Of a stretch of 64,000 nucleotides of DNA, positions 37,336-46,677 are shown one piece after another. Made by a program: the position numbers and the translations under genes. The notes under the pieces are model-generated. The model ran no database searches, was not told the DNA's origin, and saw only the letters and a list, made by a program, of their open reading frames with translations. Where the stretch lies: contig CAJYPV010000027.1 in the NCBI GenBank assembly GCA_913776825.1, forward strand, positions 248,001 through 312,000. The letters are read 5' to 3'. This stretch comes from Burkholderiaceae bacterium (lineage in GTDB: Bacteria; Pseudomonadota; Gammaproteobacteria; Burkholderiales; Burkholderiaceae_C). Position 1 is the first letter of the stretch. Every line of letters starts with the position of its first letter.

Positions 37336-37584
37336 ATGAAGACTTTGATTACTGTGTTGCTGGCGTTGTCGGCCTTTGCCTTGCAGGCGTTTGCGCGCAC
37401 GCAGACGGCCACGTCGATGCCGTCGCTCTCCGGGCCGGCGGCCTGCGTGGTGCATGGCGATGGAACACACGAGGCGATGGACGTTCACGCCTGGCGCATC
37501 GAGACCCTCGCCGCCAGTGAGGAGGCGAAAGAGCCTAGCTGCTCTGCCGCCGCACATCCGCGTCGCTGCACGCAACGCACCTGA
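37336..37584 (+). CDS. Small exported protein, unknown function
   Basis: An 82-residue protein with a signal peptide (MKTLITVLLALSAFALQAFA, cleavage near residue 20). The mature part is short with four Cys (AACVV, SCSAA, RRCTQ region shows three) and many His, without a known family. GGGAG lies 7 nt before the start, a strong ribosome site. No linked gene; the next gene (MFS) starts 295 nt downstream, a stretch with a loose TGTCAGAG/CTCTGACA inverted repeat near 37,591-37,637 and nothing else recognised. Confidence 0.6.
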   Translation: MKTLITVLLALSAFALQAFARTQTATSMPSLSGPAACVVHGDGTHEAMDVHAWRIETLAASEEAKEPSCSAAAHPRRCTQRT

Positions 37585-37879
37585 GCACTTGTCAGAGGCC
37601 TGCAGCGGCTCGGTCCGATGGCCCGCGCGCTGCTCTGACATGACCCGCCGCGTCGGCAACGCCCGCCTCATCACCCCTCATCCGCGCACGGTACCGCTGT
37701 CATCGCTGCCGATGACGATCGCTGCCCCGCTTGCACCGAACCAGTGCGCCAACGCGTCGTGAGACGCCGCTCCTACCGCCGCGTCGCAAACGCCGACGTC
37801 CCCGATGCCATCGGGCCCAACCGCGAGCTAACAGTTCTGCTAGGCGCACTTTTTCAGGGCCTGCGGAAGAATTCGCCGC

Positions 37880-39100
37880 ATGCTCGCCACCGTCCTGACC
37901 CAGCGCTTCTTCATCCTCAAGGACACGCAGTTCCGTGCGCTGTTCCTGCGCATGCTGTGCAACCGTTTGGTCGACGGCATGGTGTATGTCGTCACCGCCT
38001 GGATGCTGCTCCGCATGACCGGTCATGCCGGCTCGGTGGCCCTGCAGTTGACCCTCACTTTGCTGCCCAGCGCCTTGCTGTCGCCGGTCATCGGCACCGT
38101 CACCGACCGCTTCAGCCGCAGGAATCTGGTGGTTCTCGCCGATGTGTTCCAGGGGACGCTGATTGCCTTCACCGCGCTGATGCTGGCGCTGTCCGTGCAG
38201 GCGCCGATCTATCTGTACGCGATGACGCTGGCGGTGGGCTTGTCGAGCCTGCTGCATTCGGTCGCGGCGCGGGCGCTGCTGCGGGAGCTGGTCAGCAAGG
38301 AGGGTTTGCTCTCCGCCAGCTCCACCATCTCGATCGCCAATCAGACCGGCGGCTTGTTCGGTCCCATCCTCGGCGGCCTGCTGGCCTATCAGCTGGGCGA
38401 GGTGTCGGTGCTGGCCATCGCGGCTGGATTGGCGGTGGTGGGCGGTCTGAATCTGCTGCAGGTGCAGTCGCGTGCACCGCATGGCGGCGCGGGGCCTTCC
38501 GGTTTGTCGATGACGGCGGAGTACCTCGCCGCCTGCCGTTTGCTGCGCGATGACGAGCGGGTGCGTCGGCTGTTCGTCGGCTGCTCGCTGTTCTACATCT
38601 CGCTGCCGCTGCTGAATTTTCTGCTGCCCTTGCTGACGATGAAGACCTTCGGCCTGTCGGTGCAGAGCTTCGGCGTGATCGATGCGATGTTCGGCATCGG
38701 CGGCATCGCGGCCGGCGTCTTCCTGCATGCGCTGGAGGAACGCTTCGGTCATCAGCCGATGATCGTCGGGGGCGTGGTGCTGTATGGCCTGGCGATTGCG
38801 TTGTTGCCTGCCAGCGCCTTCCAGCCGTGGCTGGTCGCCATCTACCTGTTGATCGGTTTCGCCTGCCACAGCGGTGTGGGCCTGATGAGCGAGTTGCAGC
38901 GAGAGATTCCGTCCGCCATGCAGGGCCGCGTGTTGTCGATGTTCAGCACCTGCACCGCGTTGATGGCGACGGTCACGGTCCAGGTGCTGGGCGCGGTCGG
39001 CGGCCCGACCACCGTGATCACCGCCTATGTCGTGTATGGGCTGATGCTGGTCGGATTCGGTCTGATCTTCCTCAGACGCTGGATGCGAGCGCCTGCCTGA
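37880..39100 (+). CDS. Major facilitator superfamily transporter (EntS-like)
   Basis: A 406-residue, 11-12 helix MFS protein. The cytoplasmic loop after helix 2 carries GTVTDRFSRRNLV, a form of the MFS DRxxRR signature. The general pattern is that of the DHA3/EntS exporters that export siderophores or macrolides. It lies 334 nt upstream of, and on the same strand as, the seven-gene biosynthetic operon, so export of that product is a reasonable guess. Substrate unproven. Confidence 0.8.
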   Translation: MLATVLTQRFFILKDTQFRALFLRMLCNRLVDGMVYVVTAWMLLRMTGHAGSVALQLTLTLLPSALLSPVIGTVTDRFSRRNLVVLADVFQGTLIAFTALMLALSVQAPIYLYAMTLAVGLSSLLHSVAARALLRELVSKEGLLSASSTISIANQTGGLFGPILGGLLAYQLGEVSVLAIAAGLAVVGGLNLLQVQSRAPHGGAGPSGLSMTAEYLAACRLLRDDERVRRLFVGCSLFYISLPLLNFLLPLLTMKTFGLSVQSFGVIDAMFGIGGIAAGVFLHALEERFGHQPMIVGGVVLYGLAIALLPASAFQPWLVAIYLLIGFACHSGVGLMSELQREIPSAMQGRVLSMFSTCTALMATVTVQVLGAVGGPTTVITAYVVYGLMLVGFGLIFLRRWMRAPA

Positions 39101-39434
39101 CCCGTCAGCGCTTCAGGGGCGATCGCGTCCAGTCGCCCGGCGCCGCGCTCGTCGCGACCGGCCTGATGCCGACATGCGCTGACGGCGGACGTCACCGGCT
39201 TGCCGGCCTGTCGTCCACCCTGGCCACCCACCGAAACAAAACCGGGCCGATCGGCCCACAGGTCCCGTCGCCGTTGGCGCCCGCCTGGCACCGGATCGCG
39301 GATGCCCGTGATCGGCGCGGCGAATGCTTGAACCCGTGCGGCCTTGCCGCGTGCGCCGGCAGGCCGATGGGCTTCGCCGCGCCGCGAGGTCCGATGCGGA
39401 TTGTTGTTGTCAGAACCCTTTTGGGGAGACCCTC
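39101..39434. other. Leader region before the biosynthetic operon
   Basis: No gene is supported. A GGGCC-GATC-GGCCC palindrome at 39243-39256 is followed on the minus strand by GGTTTTGTTT, a weak terminator-like structure for that strand. No lux box, LexA box or Fur box was seen. GGGGAG at 39423-39428 is the ribosome site of the aldolase gene. Confidence 0.45.
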
Positions 39435-40442
39435 TTGTCGATTCACATCTATGACCCGACGCTGCGCGACGGGAACCATGCGATCGGGCACCAGCTGTCC
39501 ACCCGCGACATCGAGTCCTATTGCCGCGCCGTCGACGGCAGCGGTCTGTGGTGCATCGAGGTCGGTCACGGCAACGGCCTGGGCGCATCCTCGCTGCAGC
39601 TGGGACTGGCACGTCACAGCGACCGGGAGTTGCTGGAATGCGCCCGCCAGCATGTCAGCCAATCGCTGCTGGGCGTCCATCTGATTCCCGGCTTCGCCAA
39701 GATCTCGGACATCCGGACGGCGGTGGAGATCGGCGTCGACGTCATTCGTCTGGCCTCGCATTGCACCGAGGCGGACCTGACCGAAAGCTATTTCGACTAT
39801 GCCCGAGGCCTCGGCAAGCAGGTCCATGGCGTCTTGATGATGACCCACATGGCCAGCGCCGAGCAGTTGCTGGAGCAGGCCGCCAAGCAGGTGAGCTACG
39901 GCGCCAGTGCCATCACGCTGATGGATTCCGCCGGTCACTACGACCCGCGCAGCGCGACCGAGAAGATCGGTCTGCTGGTGCGTCATCTGGGCGTGCCGGT
40001 CGGCTTCCACGCCCACAACAACCTCGGCCTGGCGGTGGCCAACTCGCTGGCCGCGGCGCAGGCCGGCGCCACCATCCTCGATGGCACCTTGCGTGGCTTC
40101 GGTGCTGGCGCCGGCAACACCCAGCTCGAGGTGATGTGCGCGGTGCTGGAGCGCTATGACTTCGAGACCGGCGTCGACCTGTTCCAGCTCTGCGCTGCCA
40201 TCGACAGCCTCAGCGACATCCCACCGGTGTCCAAGCCGACCTTGATCGGCACCTCCAACCTGATCAGCGGCGTGTACGGCGTGTGCGCCGGATTCGAGAA
40301 GCATGTGGCCCGCGCGGCCCAGACCTTCGGCGTGGCGCCCCGGCTGATCTGGAAGGAACTGGCGCGGGTGAATGCCGTCGCCGGCCAGGAAGACTTGATC
40401 ATCGAAGTGGCCAACCGGCTGCGGAAAGAGGCGGTGGCCTGA
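39435..40442 (+). CDS. 4-hydroxy-2-oxovalerate aldolase-like enzyme (DmpG/MhpE type)
   Basis: A 335-residue HMGL-like TIM barrel. DPTLRDGNHA (metal Asp and Arg), EVGHGNGLGASS, and GFHAHNNLGLAVAN (metal His) match DmpG/MhpE, as does the C-terminal communication domain. In catabolism it splits 4-hydroxy-2-oxovalerate to pyruvate and acetaldehyde; it is reversible. It starts with TTG at 39435 with GGGGAG 6 nt upstream. It is followed 1 nt later by the dehydrogenase. The usual meta-cleavage genes are missing and amide-forming enzymes follow instead, so a biosynthetic direction is likely. Confidence 0.9.
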   Translation: MSIHIYDPTLRDGNHAIGHQLSTRDIESYCRAVDGSGLWCIEVGHGNGLGASSLQLGLARHSDRELLECARQHVSQSLLGVHLIPGFAKISDIRTAVEIGVDVIRLASHCTEADLTESYFDYARGLGKQVHGVLMMTHMASAEQLLEQAAKQVSYGASAITLMDSAGHYDPRSATEKIGLLVRHLGVPVGFHAHNNLGLAVANSLAAAQAGATILDGTLRGFGAGAGNTQLEVMCAVLERYDFETGVDLFQLCAAIDSLSDIPPVSKPTLIGTSNLISGVYGVCAGFEKHVARAAQTFGVAPRLIWKELARVNAVAGQEDLIIEVANRLRKEAVA

Positions 40443-40443
40443 C

Positions 40444-41355
40444 ATGCTGAACGTCGCGATTCTCGGCAGCGGCAACATCGGCTGCGACATCCTGTGCAAG
40501 GTGCAGCGGTCGCCCCAGCTGGACTGCGTGCTCTTCGCCGGCCGCAATGGCCACTCGTCCGGCCTCGCCTTCGCGGCGGAGCGGCAGGTGCCGGTCAGCG
40601 CGGGCGGACTGGAGGCGCTCATGCAGCGCGTCGATGACTTCGACCTGGTCTTCGATGCCACCTCGGCCGATGCCCACCTGCAGCTCGCCGAGGCGCTGGC
40701 CCCGCACCGCAAGCCGATCATCAACCTCACGCCCGCGCATCTGGGCGAGTTGTGCGTGCCCCTGCTCAACGGCGACCGCATGCACCGCGAGACCAACATC
40801 AACATGATCACCTGCGGCGGTCAGGCCTCGCTGCCGATCGTGATGGCGGTGTGCGCGGTCGTGCCCAGCGTGCGCTACATCGAGGTGGTGAGCGCCATCT
40901 CGGCCCGCAGCGCCGGCCCGGCGACGCGGCGCAATCTGGATCACTACATCACCACCACCGAGGCGGCGATCCGTCGCTTCTCCGGTTGCGAGCAGGTCAA
41001 GACCATCCTCAACATCAATCCGGCCAAGCCGGAGGTGTCGATGCAGACCGCGGTCTCGGTGCTGTTCGATTCGCTGGGCAGCCGCACCATGGGCGACCTG
41101 ATGGACCGGGTGCATCAGACGGTGCAGGAGGTGCGCGAGTACGTGCCCGGTTATGAGTTGATCGTCGAGCCTCGCCTGGACGCGGACCGCCTGTTCGTGA
41201 TGGTGCGCGTGGTCGGCCGCGGCGACTATCTGCCGCCGTATGCCGGCAACCTGGACATCATCACCTCGGCCGCCGTGAACATCGCCGAGCGTCTGGCGTC
41301 CCGAGGCGTGGGCCGGCGCGAAACGAATGCGGCCCGCGAGCTGGCGTGGCGGTGA
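40444..41355 (+). CDS. Acetaldehyde dehydrogenase, acylating (DmpF/MhpF type)
   Basis: A 303-residue NAD-dependent enzyme converting acetaldehyde and CoA to acetyl-CoA and back. N-terminal GSGNIG nucleotide site, PIINLTPA, and the catalytic Cys124 in MITCGGQAS are those of DmpF. It normally forms a complex with the aldolase and channels acetaldehyde. Here run in reverse it could feed acetyl-CoA-derived acetaldehyde to the aldolase. Its stop overlaps the next gene. Confidence 0.9.
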   Translation: MLNVAILGSGNIGCDILCKVQRSPQLDCVLFAGRNGHSSGLAFAAERQVPVSAGGLEALMQRVDDFDLVFDATSADAHLQLAEALAPHRKPIINLTPAHLGELCVPLLNGDRMHRETNINMITCGGQASLPIVMAVCAVVPSVRYIEVVSAISARSAGPATRRNLDHYITTTEAAIRRFSGCEQVKTILNINPAKPEVSMQTAVSVLFDSLGSRTMGDLMDRVHQTVQEVREYVPGYELIVEPRLDADRLFVMVRVVGRGDYLPPYAGNLDIITSAAVNIAERLASRGVGRRETNAARELAWR

Positions 41356-42650
41356 ACACGATGCCTCGGCTGGCCCCGCTCCATCGCGATGCGCGCTTCT
41401 GTCCCATCCTCGATGTGGTGGCCCAGGTGCGCCAGTTGCAGGCGCGGGGCGTCGAGCTGATCGATCTCTCGGTCGGCACGCCCAACTTCCTGCCGGCCGC
41501 GCATGTCTATGCGCAGGCGCAGGCGGCGCTGGCGGACGATCGGGGCGTGTACGGCAGCAGCCGGGGGCATGCGGGGCTGGTCGAGGCCTATCTGCATTAC
41601 CTGTCCGGTCAGGGCCTGCATCTGCATGAAGAGCGCCACGTCGTCACCGGTCTCGGCGCCAAGCATCTGCTGCATTCGGTCTTCGGCGTCATCCTGGAGC
41701 CGGGCGACGAAGTGGTGATTCCCACGCCGTGCTGGCCGACCTACTTCGACATCGTCCAGCAGGCCGGCGGCGTCGTCGTGATGGTGCCGGGCACGGTCGA
41801 GACCGACTACAAGATCAGCCCCGACGCCCTGGCCGCCGCGCTGACGCCACGCACCAAAGCGGTGTTGCTGAACAACCCGTCCAATCCGACGGGCGCGGCC
41901 TATGACCGGGACGCACTGCATGAGCTCGCGGCGGTGCTGCGCGGCAGTGATGCCTGGATCATCAGTGACGACGTCTACAGCCGTTTCGTCTCGCCCTCGA
42001 TGGACTTCTGCCACCTGCTGCAGGTGGCGCCGGACCTGGTTGATCGGGTGGTCAAGATCGATTCGGTCTCCAAGCTCTACGGCATGCCGGGCTGGCGCGT
42101 CGGCATGATGGCGGCGCCGGTGTCGCTGGCCGAGGCGGTCGTGCGGCTCAACAGCAACTCGATCTCCAGCGTGCCGGAAGTGGCCGCCGCGGCCGCCGCG
42201 GCGGCGCTGCGGGGCGATCAGTCGTTCTCGCTCGCGATGGTCGAGCAGTACCGCGCGCGGCGCGCCCTGGCGCACGGGCTGCTGGCCTCCAGTCCTCGGC
42301 TGCGCTGTCCGCTGCCGGATGGCGCGTTCTATCTGTTCCCCGATGTCTCGGCCTGTTTCGGACTGCACGTGCCGGCCCATCGCGCGACGACGGCTGCGCC
42401 CGTGCACGCTGCCAATGACAGTCCGGCATCGGTCGATATCCCGCACCCACCGCGCGCGCAGAGCGAGCCGATCCAGGTCCGCGATGACCTGCATCTCACC
42501 CAACTGCTGCTGAATCAGGCGCATGTGGCGGTGGTGCCGGGCCGCTATTTCGGCGAGCCGCGCAGCCTGCGCATCACCTGTTCCGCCGATGCCGACACCT
42601 TGGCGGAAGGCGTCGCGCGCATCCGGTCCTTCATCGATTCGCTGATCTGA
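41352..42650 (+). CDS. PLP-dependent class I/II aminotransferase
   Basis: A 432-residue fold type I aminotransferase. Features: LSVGTPNFLPAAHVY, YGSSRGHAGLVEAY, NNPSNPTGAAY, SDDVYSRF, and the PLP Lys in DSVSKLYGMPGWRVG (about residue 241). About 35 residues of Ala/Pro/His-rich insertion occur before the small-domain strand QLLLNQAHVAVVPG. The GTG at 41352 gives the common GTGA overlap with the dehydrogenase; ATG 41361 is an alternative. In context it could aminate 4-hydroxy-2-oxopentanoate. The amino donor is unknown. Confidence 0.85.
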   Translation: MNTMPRLAPLHRDARFCPILDVVAQVRQLQARGVELIDLSVGTPNFLPAAHVYAQAQAALADDRGVYGSSRGHAGLVEAYLHYLSGQGLHLHEERHVVTGLGAKHLLHSVFGVILEPGDEVVIPTPCWPTYFDIVQQAGGVVVMVPGTVETDYKISPDALAAALTPRTKAVLLNNPSNPTGAAYDRDALHELAAVLRGSDAWIISDDVYSRFVSPSMDFCHLLQVAPDLVDRVVKIDSVSKLYGMPGWRVGMMAAPVSLAEAVVRLNSNSISSVPEVAAAAAAAALRGDQSFSLAMVEQYRARRALAHGLLASSPRLRCPLPDGAFYLFPDVSACFGLHVPAHRATTAAPVHAANDSPASVDIPHPPRAQSEPIQVRDDLHLTQLLLNQAHVAVVPGRYFGEPRSLRITCSADADTLAEGVARIRSFIDSLI

Positions 42651-42727
42651 ATGCGCGACGTCGACCTGCCCCTTCCCGCCGCTCTTCGTTCGACGAGGTC
42701 GATCACGACCCGCCAGCGGCCTCAACC

Positions 42728-45334
42728 ATGACGGCTGCGTCGCGACGCGATGCGGTCTGCCCAGCTTCCTCTCAACCCGCCACCACCATGACTGCCACCT
42801 CAACCGCCCCGAAACCTCTCCATGTCCTGATCGTCGGTGGCCGCGACCACACGGTGAAGAAGGTGCAGGCCCTGGGCCTGCGCTTCGCGATGATGCAATC
42901 GTCGGACCTGGTCAGCGAGCTGCAGTTCAAGCACGCCAGTCGCTATCTGGTCACCGACTACAAAGACCTGGAAGAGGTGGTCGAGACCGCCAAGCTCTGG
43001 CATGCATTGGACCCGTTCGATGCGGTGGTGTCCTTCGCCGAATACGGCCTGCATGCGGCGTCGGTGTGCGCCAATGTCCTGGGCCTGCCGGGCGGCAATG
43101 AGCAGGCGGTGCTGATGACGCGCGACAAGTTCCGCATGCGTCAGCTGTTGCGTGAGCATCAGCTCAGCGCGGTCGAGTACGCCCTGTGCGAGAGCGAGGC
43201 CGATGTGGCCGCCTTCTTCGATCGACTGGGCGGCCGGCCGCTGGTGCTCAAGCCGTTCGATGGCGGCGGCAGCATCGGCATCTCGTATGTGGATGCGGCG
43301 GACCGCATCGCCGACGCCTGGGCCTGGACCCGCAATGCCTGCAAGGGCCGCATCCTGGCCGAGGAGTTTCTCGAGGGCCAGGAATACAGCGTCGAGTCCA
43401 TCTCCCGCAATGGCCGGCATGAGGTGGTGATGATCACCGAGAAGCTCACCACGCAGGCGCCGCACTTCATCGAGCTGGGCCACCAGATGCCCGCGCGTCT
43501 CACGCCGGAGGTGCATCAGGCGGTGGTGGACACCGTCACCCGGCTGCTGGATGTGGTGGAGCAACAGACCGCGCCGGCCCACACCGAGATCCGGGTCGGT
43601 CCGCAGGGGGTGAAGATCATCGAGTCGCAGACCCGCATCGGCGGCGACCAGATCTGGGAGATGACCGAGCTGGTCAGCGGGGTGGATCTGATGTCCGAGA
43701 CCCTGTGCGAGCTGTTGAGCCTGCCCATGCCGGCGCGCCGTCCGGTGGCGGCGGCGGCCGCGATTCGATTCTTCGCTCGGGAGAACGAGCAGGTCGAGGC
43801 GGTCGATGGCATCGCGCAGGCGGCTGCCGGCGAAGGTGTCTTCCGCCTGAGCTGCAGCCTGAAGGCCGGCCAGCGCCTGGGCAAGCTCACCTGGTCTGAA
43901 TCTCGCCAGGGTTATGCCTTGTGCCTGGGCGACACGGTGGATCAGGCGGTCGCCCGCGCCGAGTCGGCGGTGGCGGCGGTGCGCGTCACCGGCACGCCGT
44001 TCGAGCCGCTCAAACTGGCGCTGGCCTTCCCGATCGGCCCCTTGAGCCTGGGCCGCTATCTGGCCATCTGCCAGCGGCAGGGCTGGGAGGCGGTCGTCGT
44101 CGGCGCGGAGAGCTTCCGTGAGCAGGCCCGCGCCGCCGGCGCCGACCTGATCGTGGCCGACATCGCCGACTTCACCACCGCCGATGCCGAGGCCACCACC
44201 GCGCACATCGCCTCGCTGGTGGGCCGCCTGCGCGGCGAGCGCGTGCAGGGCGTGGTGCCGGGGGGCGAGTATTCGGTGGCGGTGTCCGACCGCATCGCGG
44301 CGGGCCTGGGGCTGCCGCACAACCCGCTCGAGCAGGGTCTGGCGTTCCGCAACAAGGCCAGCATGCGCGCGCGTTTCGCCGCCTTCGATGTGCCTCAGCC
44401 GCAAGTGCTGGCGCGCTTCAACACGCTGGAGGAGGCGCAGGCCTTCGACTGGCGCAGCGTGCGCTTCCCGGTGATCGTCAAGCCGATCGACATGGCCTCC
44501 AGCATGTTCGTGCGGGCCTGCCACACCGAGGCGGAGGCCCGGGAGCTGCTGGTCGCGATGTTCGGCTTTGTCGACAGCGGCGCGGAAGGCCTGCCGTTCT
44601 CGCGTGGTGCCTTGGTCGAGGAGCTGGCGGTCGGTCCCGAGTACAGCGCCGAATGCCTGGTGGAGAACGGCCAGCTGAAGGACTTCTTCCTCACCACCAA
44701 GTTCGTCTCGCCATGGCCCTATTGCAATGAGGTCGGCCATGTGAGCGGCGATCAGCTGGAGCCAGACCTGGACGCGGCCTTGCGGCAAGCCATCGCCGGC
44801 ATCATCGCGGCCTGGGGCGTGACGCATACCGTCATGCATGTCGAGTTCAAGGTCACGCCGCATGGTCTGCGGGTGATCGAAGCCGGCAACCGCGTCGCCG
44901 GCGACCGCATCTCCGAGCTGGTCGAGCTGCGCTACGGCGTCTCGCTGGAAGAGTGCTTCTGCCGTCTGCGCGCCCAGGTGCCGCTGCGACTGGCACCGAC
45001 CCGCGACAACCCGTCGGCGCCGTTTGTGGGCGTGAAGTTCTATTTCGACGCGGAGCGCGCGCCGACGCCGTCGCTGACGATCGTGCGTGAAGAGGTCTGG
45101 GCGCCGCGCGTCGCGATGACGCCGATGGTGCACGACATCAAACAGCGCCTCGGCTTCCGCATCGTGACCTCGGCGGACCGGGCGGCGCTGGAGTCGCTGA
45201 TTGCGATCGATGGCATCGGCAGCGCGGGCGGTGGCGCCTCGTCCTCGGCGCCGTCGCCGAACGCGGCCCACCTGACGCCCACCGTCAACACGCCGAGCGC
45301 GGTCGCGCCGGCCCGCGCGCTGAGCGCCTCCTGA
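42728..45334 (+). CDS. Tandem ATP-grasp ligase (two ATP-grasp modules)
   Basis: An 868-residue protein with two ATP-grasp units in a row. Module 1 spans about residues 30-350: LHVLIVGGRD start, RPLVLKPFDGGGSIGIS loop, and metal residues in TEIRVGPQGVKIIESQTRIGGDQI. Module 2 spans about 430-790: FPVIVKPIDMASSMFV loop, HVEFKVTPHGLRVIEAGNRVAGDRI metal residues. Such ligases activate a carboxylate as acyl phosphate and join an amine, as in dipeptide or carnosine synthases. Two modules in one chain could make two amide bonds. An ATG at 42788 could be the true start. Ala/Pro/Thr-rich tail. Confidence 0.85.
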   Translation: MTAASRRDAVCPASSQPATTMTATSTAPKPLHVLIVGGRDHTVKKVQALGLRFAMMQSSDLVSELQFKHASRYLVTDYKDLEEVVETAKLWHALDPFDAVVSFAEYGLHAASVCANVLGLPGGNEQAVLMTRDKFRMRQLLREHQLSAVEYALCESEADVAAFFDRLGGRPLVLKPFDGGGSIGISYVDAADRIADAWAWTRNACKGRILAEEFLEGQEYSVESISRNGRHEVVMITEKLTTQAPHFIELGHQMPARLTPEVHQAVVDTVTRLLDVVEQQTAPAHTEIRVGPQGVKIIESQTRIGGDQIWEMTELVSGVDLMSETLCELLSLPMPARRPVAAAAAIRFFARENEQVEAVDGIAQAAAGEGVFRLSCSLKAGQRLGKLTWSESRQGYALCLGDTVDQAVARAESAVAAVRVTGTPFEPLKLALAFPIGPLSLGRYLAICQRQGWEAVVVGAESFREQARAAGADLIVADIADFTTADAEATTAHIASLVGRLRGERVQGVVPGGEYSVAVSDRIAAGLGLPHNPLEQGLAFRNKASMRARFAAFDVPQPQVLARFNTLEEAQAFDWRSVRFPVIVKPIDMASSMFVRACHTEAEARELLVAMFGFVDSGAEGLPFSRGALVEELAVGPEYSAECLVENGQLKDFFLTTKFVSPWPYCNEVGHVSGDQLEPDLDAALRQAIAGIIAAWGVTHTVMHVEFKVTPHGLRVIEAGNRVAGDRISELVELRYGVSLEECFCRLRAQVPLRLAPTRDNPSAPFVGVKFYFDAERAPTPSLTIVREEVWAPRVAMTPMVHDIKQRLGFRIVTSADRAALESLIAIDGIGSAGGGASSSAPSPNAAHLTPTVNTPSAVAPARALSAS

Positions 45335-45351
45335 GCACCGAGGACCGAGTC

Positions 45352-46677
45352 ATGAGCCTGCTTCTGTTTTGCCCGCCGAAGATCCTGCTGCAGCACAGCG
45401 CGATGCAGTGGGCCGATGCCCTGGGCCCCGATGCGCGGGTGTTGACCTGCGCCAGCCAGCGCGAGTCGATCGAGCGTCATCTGGCCGGCCGCGTGCCTTG
45501 CCATTTCTTCGAGCGCTTCAATGACAACGCCGCGGTGGAGCTGCGCGCGCTGGAGATCGCCCGCACCATGCCCGGCCCGCGTGCCGTGGGCCTCGCGGAA
45601 ATCGACATGCTGCGTGCAGCGCGCGTCAACGACCGGCTGGGACTGACCAGCGGCGCCGAAGACGCGATGCTCTATTACCGCGACAAATACCTGATGAAGT
45701 GCCGCGCGCGTGACGCCGGCCTGCCGGTCGCGGCGATGGCGGTGGTGCACAGCGCGATGGATGTGCGCCGCTTCATCGATCGGCACGGCTGGCCGGTGGT
45801 GGTGAAGCCGCGCGATGGTCGAGGCTCCAACAACGTCGTCGTGCTGCGTGATGAGTCCGCGCTCGATGCCTGGCTGGATCGGCAGCCGGCGTCGACGCTC
45901 TACAACACGATGATCGAGGCCTTTGTCGCGGGCGACCACTACATCGTCAACGGCCTGTATGTCCGCGGTCAGCCGATCGTGATCTCGCCGGTGCGGGTGA
46001 TGACCTCGGCGCTCGACTTCCTGGGCGGCGCCTGCCATGACCTGCACATGATGGATGAGTCCAATCCGGTGCGTCAGTCGCTGATCGATTACTCGCGGCG
46101 GCTGGTCGAGCAGGTGCTGCCCTCCGAGCCCACCATGCTGTTCCATCTGGAGGCCTTCGTCGACCGCAGCGGCCGCATCGTCCTGTGCGAGATCGCCTCG
46201 CGCCTGGGCGGCGTCTTCTTCAACCAGGAGCTGGAAGAAGCCTGGGGCATCGATGTGCGCATGAGCTACCTGCGCGCCCTGCGCGACCCGTCCTTCAGCC
46301 CGCCGGTGCGCACGCAGCCGGAGCGGCGCGTCGGCCACATCAGCATCCCGCCGGTGCCCGGCCTGCTGCGGGAGGCGCCCGTCGGCTGCCCGCTGCCGTT
46401 CGTGCGGCGCTACAAGCTCTACGGCCAGCCAGGCCGGGCCTACAGCGGCATGGCCTTCACCAATTCGGAGGTGGTGAGCGCGATCGTCGAGGGCGAGGAC
46501 GAAGCCCAGATCCGCGAGCGGCTGCACGACTTCCAGCAGTGGTTCGTCGCGCACACCCAGTGGGACACCGGCAGCACGTCGGCGTCGGCTGTCCACGGTG
46601 ACGCTCGGTCCGACGGTGCCGGCGACCTGTCGTCTCGGGGCCGGCATCCCGGGGCCGAGTCCATCGCGGCGCAGTGA
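45352..46677 (+). CDS. ATP-grasp carboxylate-amine ligase
   Basis: A 441-residue single ATP-grasp enzyme. The lid and nucleotide loop is GWPVVVKPRDGRGSNNVVV, and metal ligands lie in LFHLEAFVDRSGRIVLCEIASRLGG. It differs from the two modules next door, so it probably joins another substrate. The last 45 residues are Ser/Gly/Asp-rich. It is 17 nt after the tandem ligase, and its stop overlaps the GTG of the porin gene. Confidence 0.85.
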   Translation: MSLLLFCPPKILLQHSAMQWADALGPDARVLTCASQRESIERHLAGRVPCHFFERFNDNAAVELRALEIARTMPGPRAVGLAEIDMLRAARVNDRLGLTSGAEDAMLYYRDKYLMKCRARDAGLPVAAMAVVHSAMDVRRFIDRHGWPVVVKPRDGRGSNNVVVLRDESALDAWLDRQPASTLYNTMIEAFVAGDHYIVNGLYVRGQPIVISPVRVMTSALDFLGGACHDLHMMDESNPVRQSLIDYSRRLVEQVLPSEPTMLFHLEAFVDRSGRIVLCEIASRLGGVFFNQELEEAWGIDVRMSYLRALRDPSFSPPVRTQPERRVGHISIPPVPGLLREAPVGCPLPFVRRYKLYGQPGRAYSGMAFTNSEVVSAIVEGEDEAQIRERLHDFQQWFVAHTQWDTGSTSASAVHGDARSDGAGDLSSRGRHPGAESIAAQ

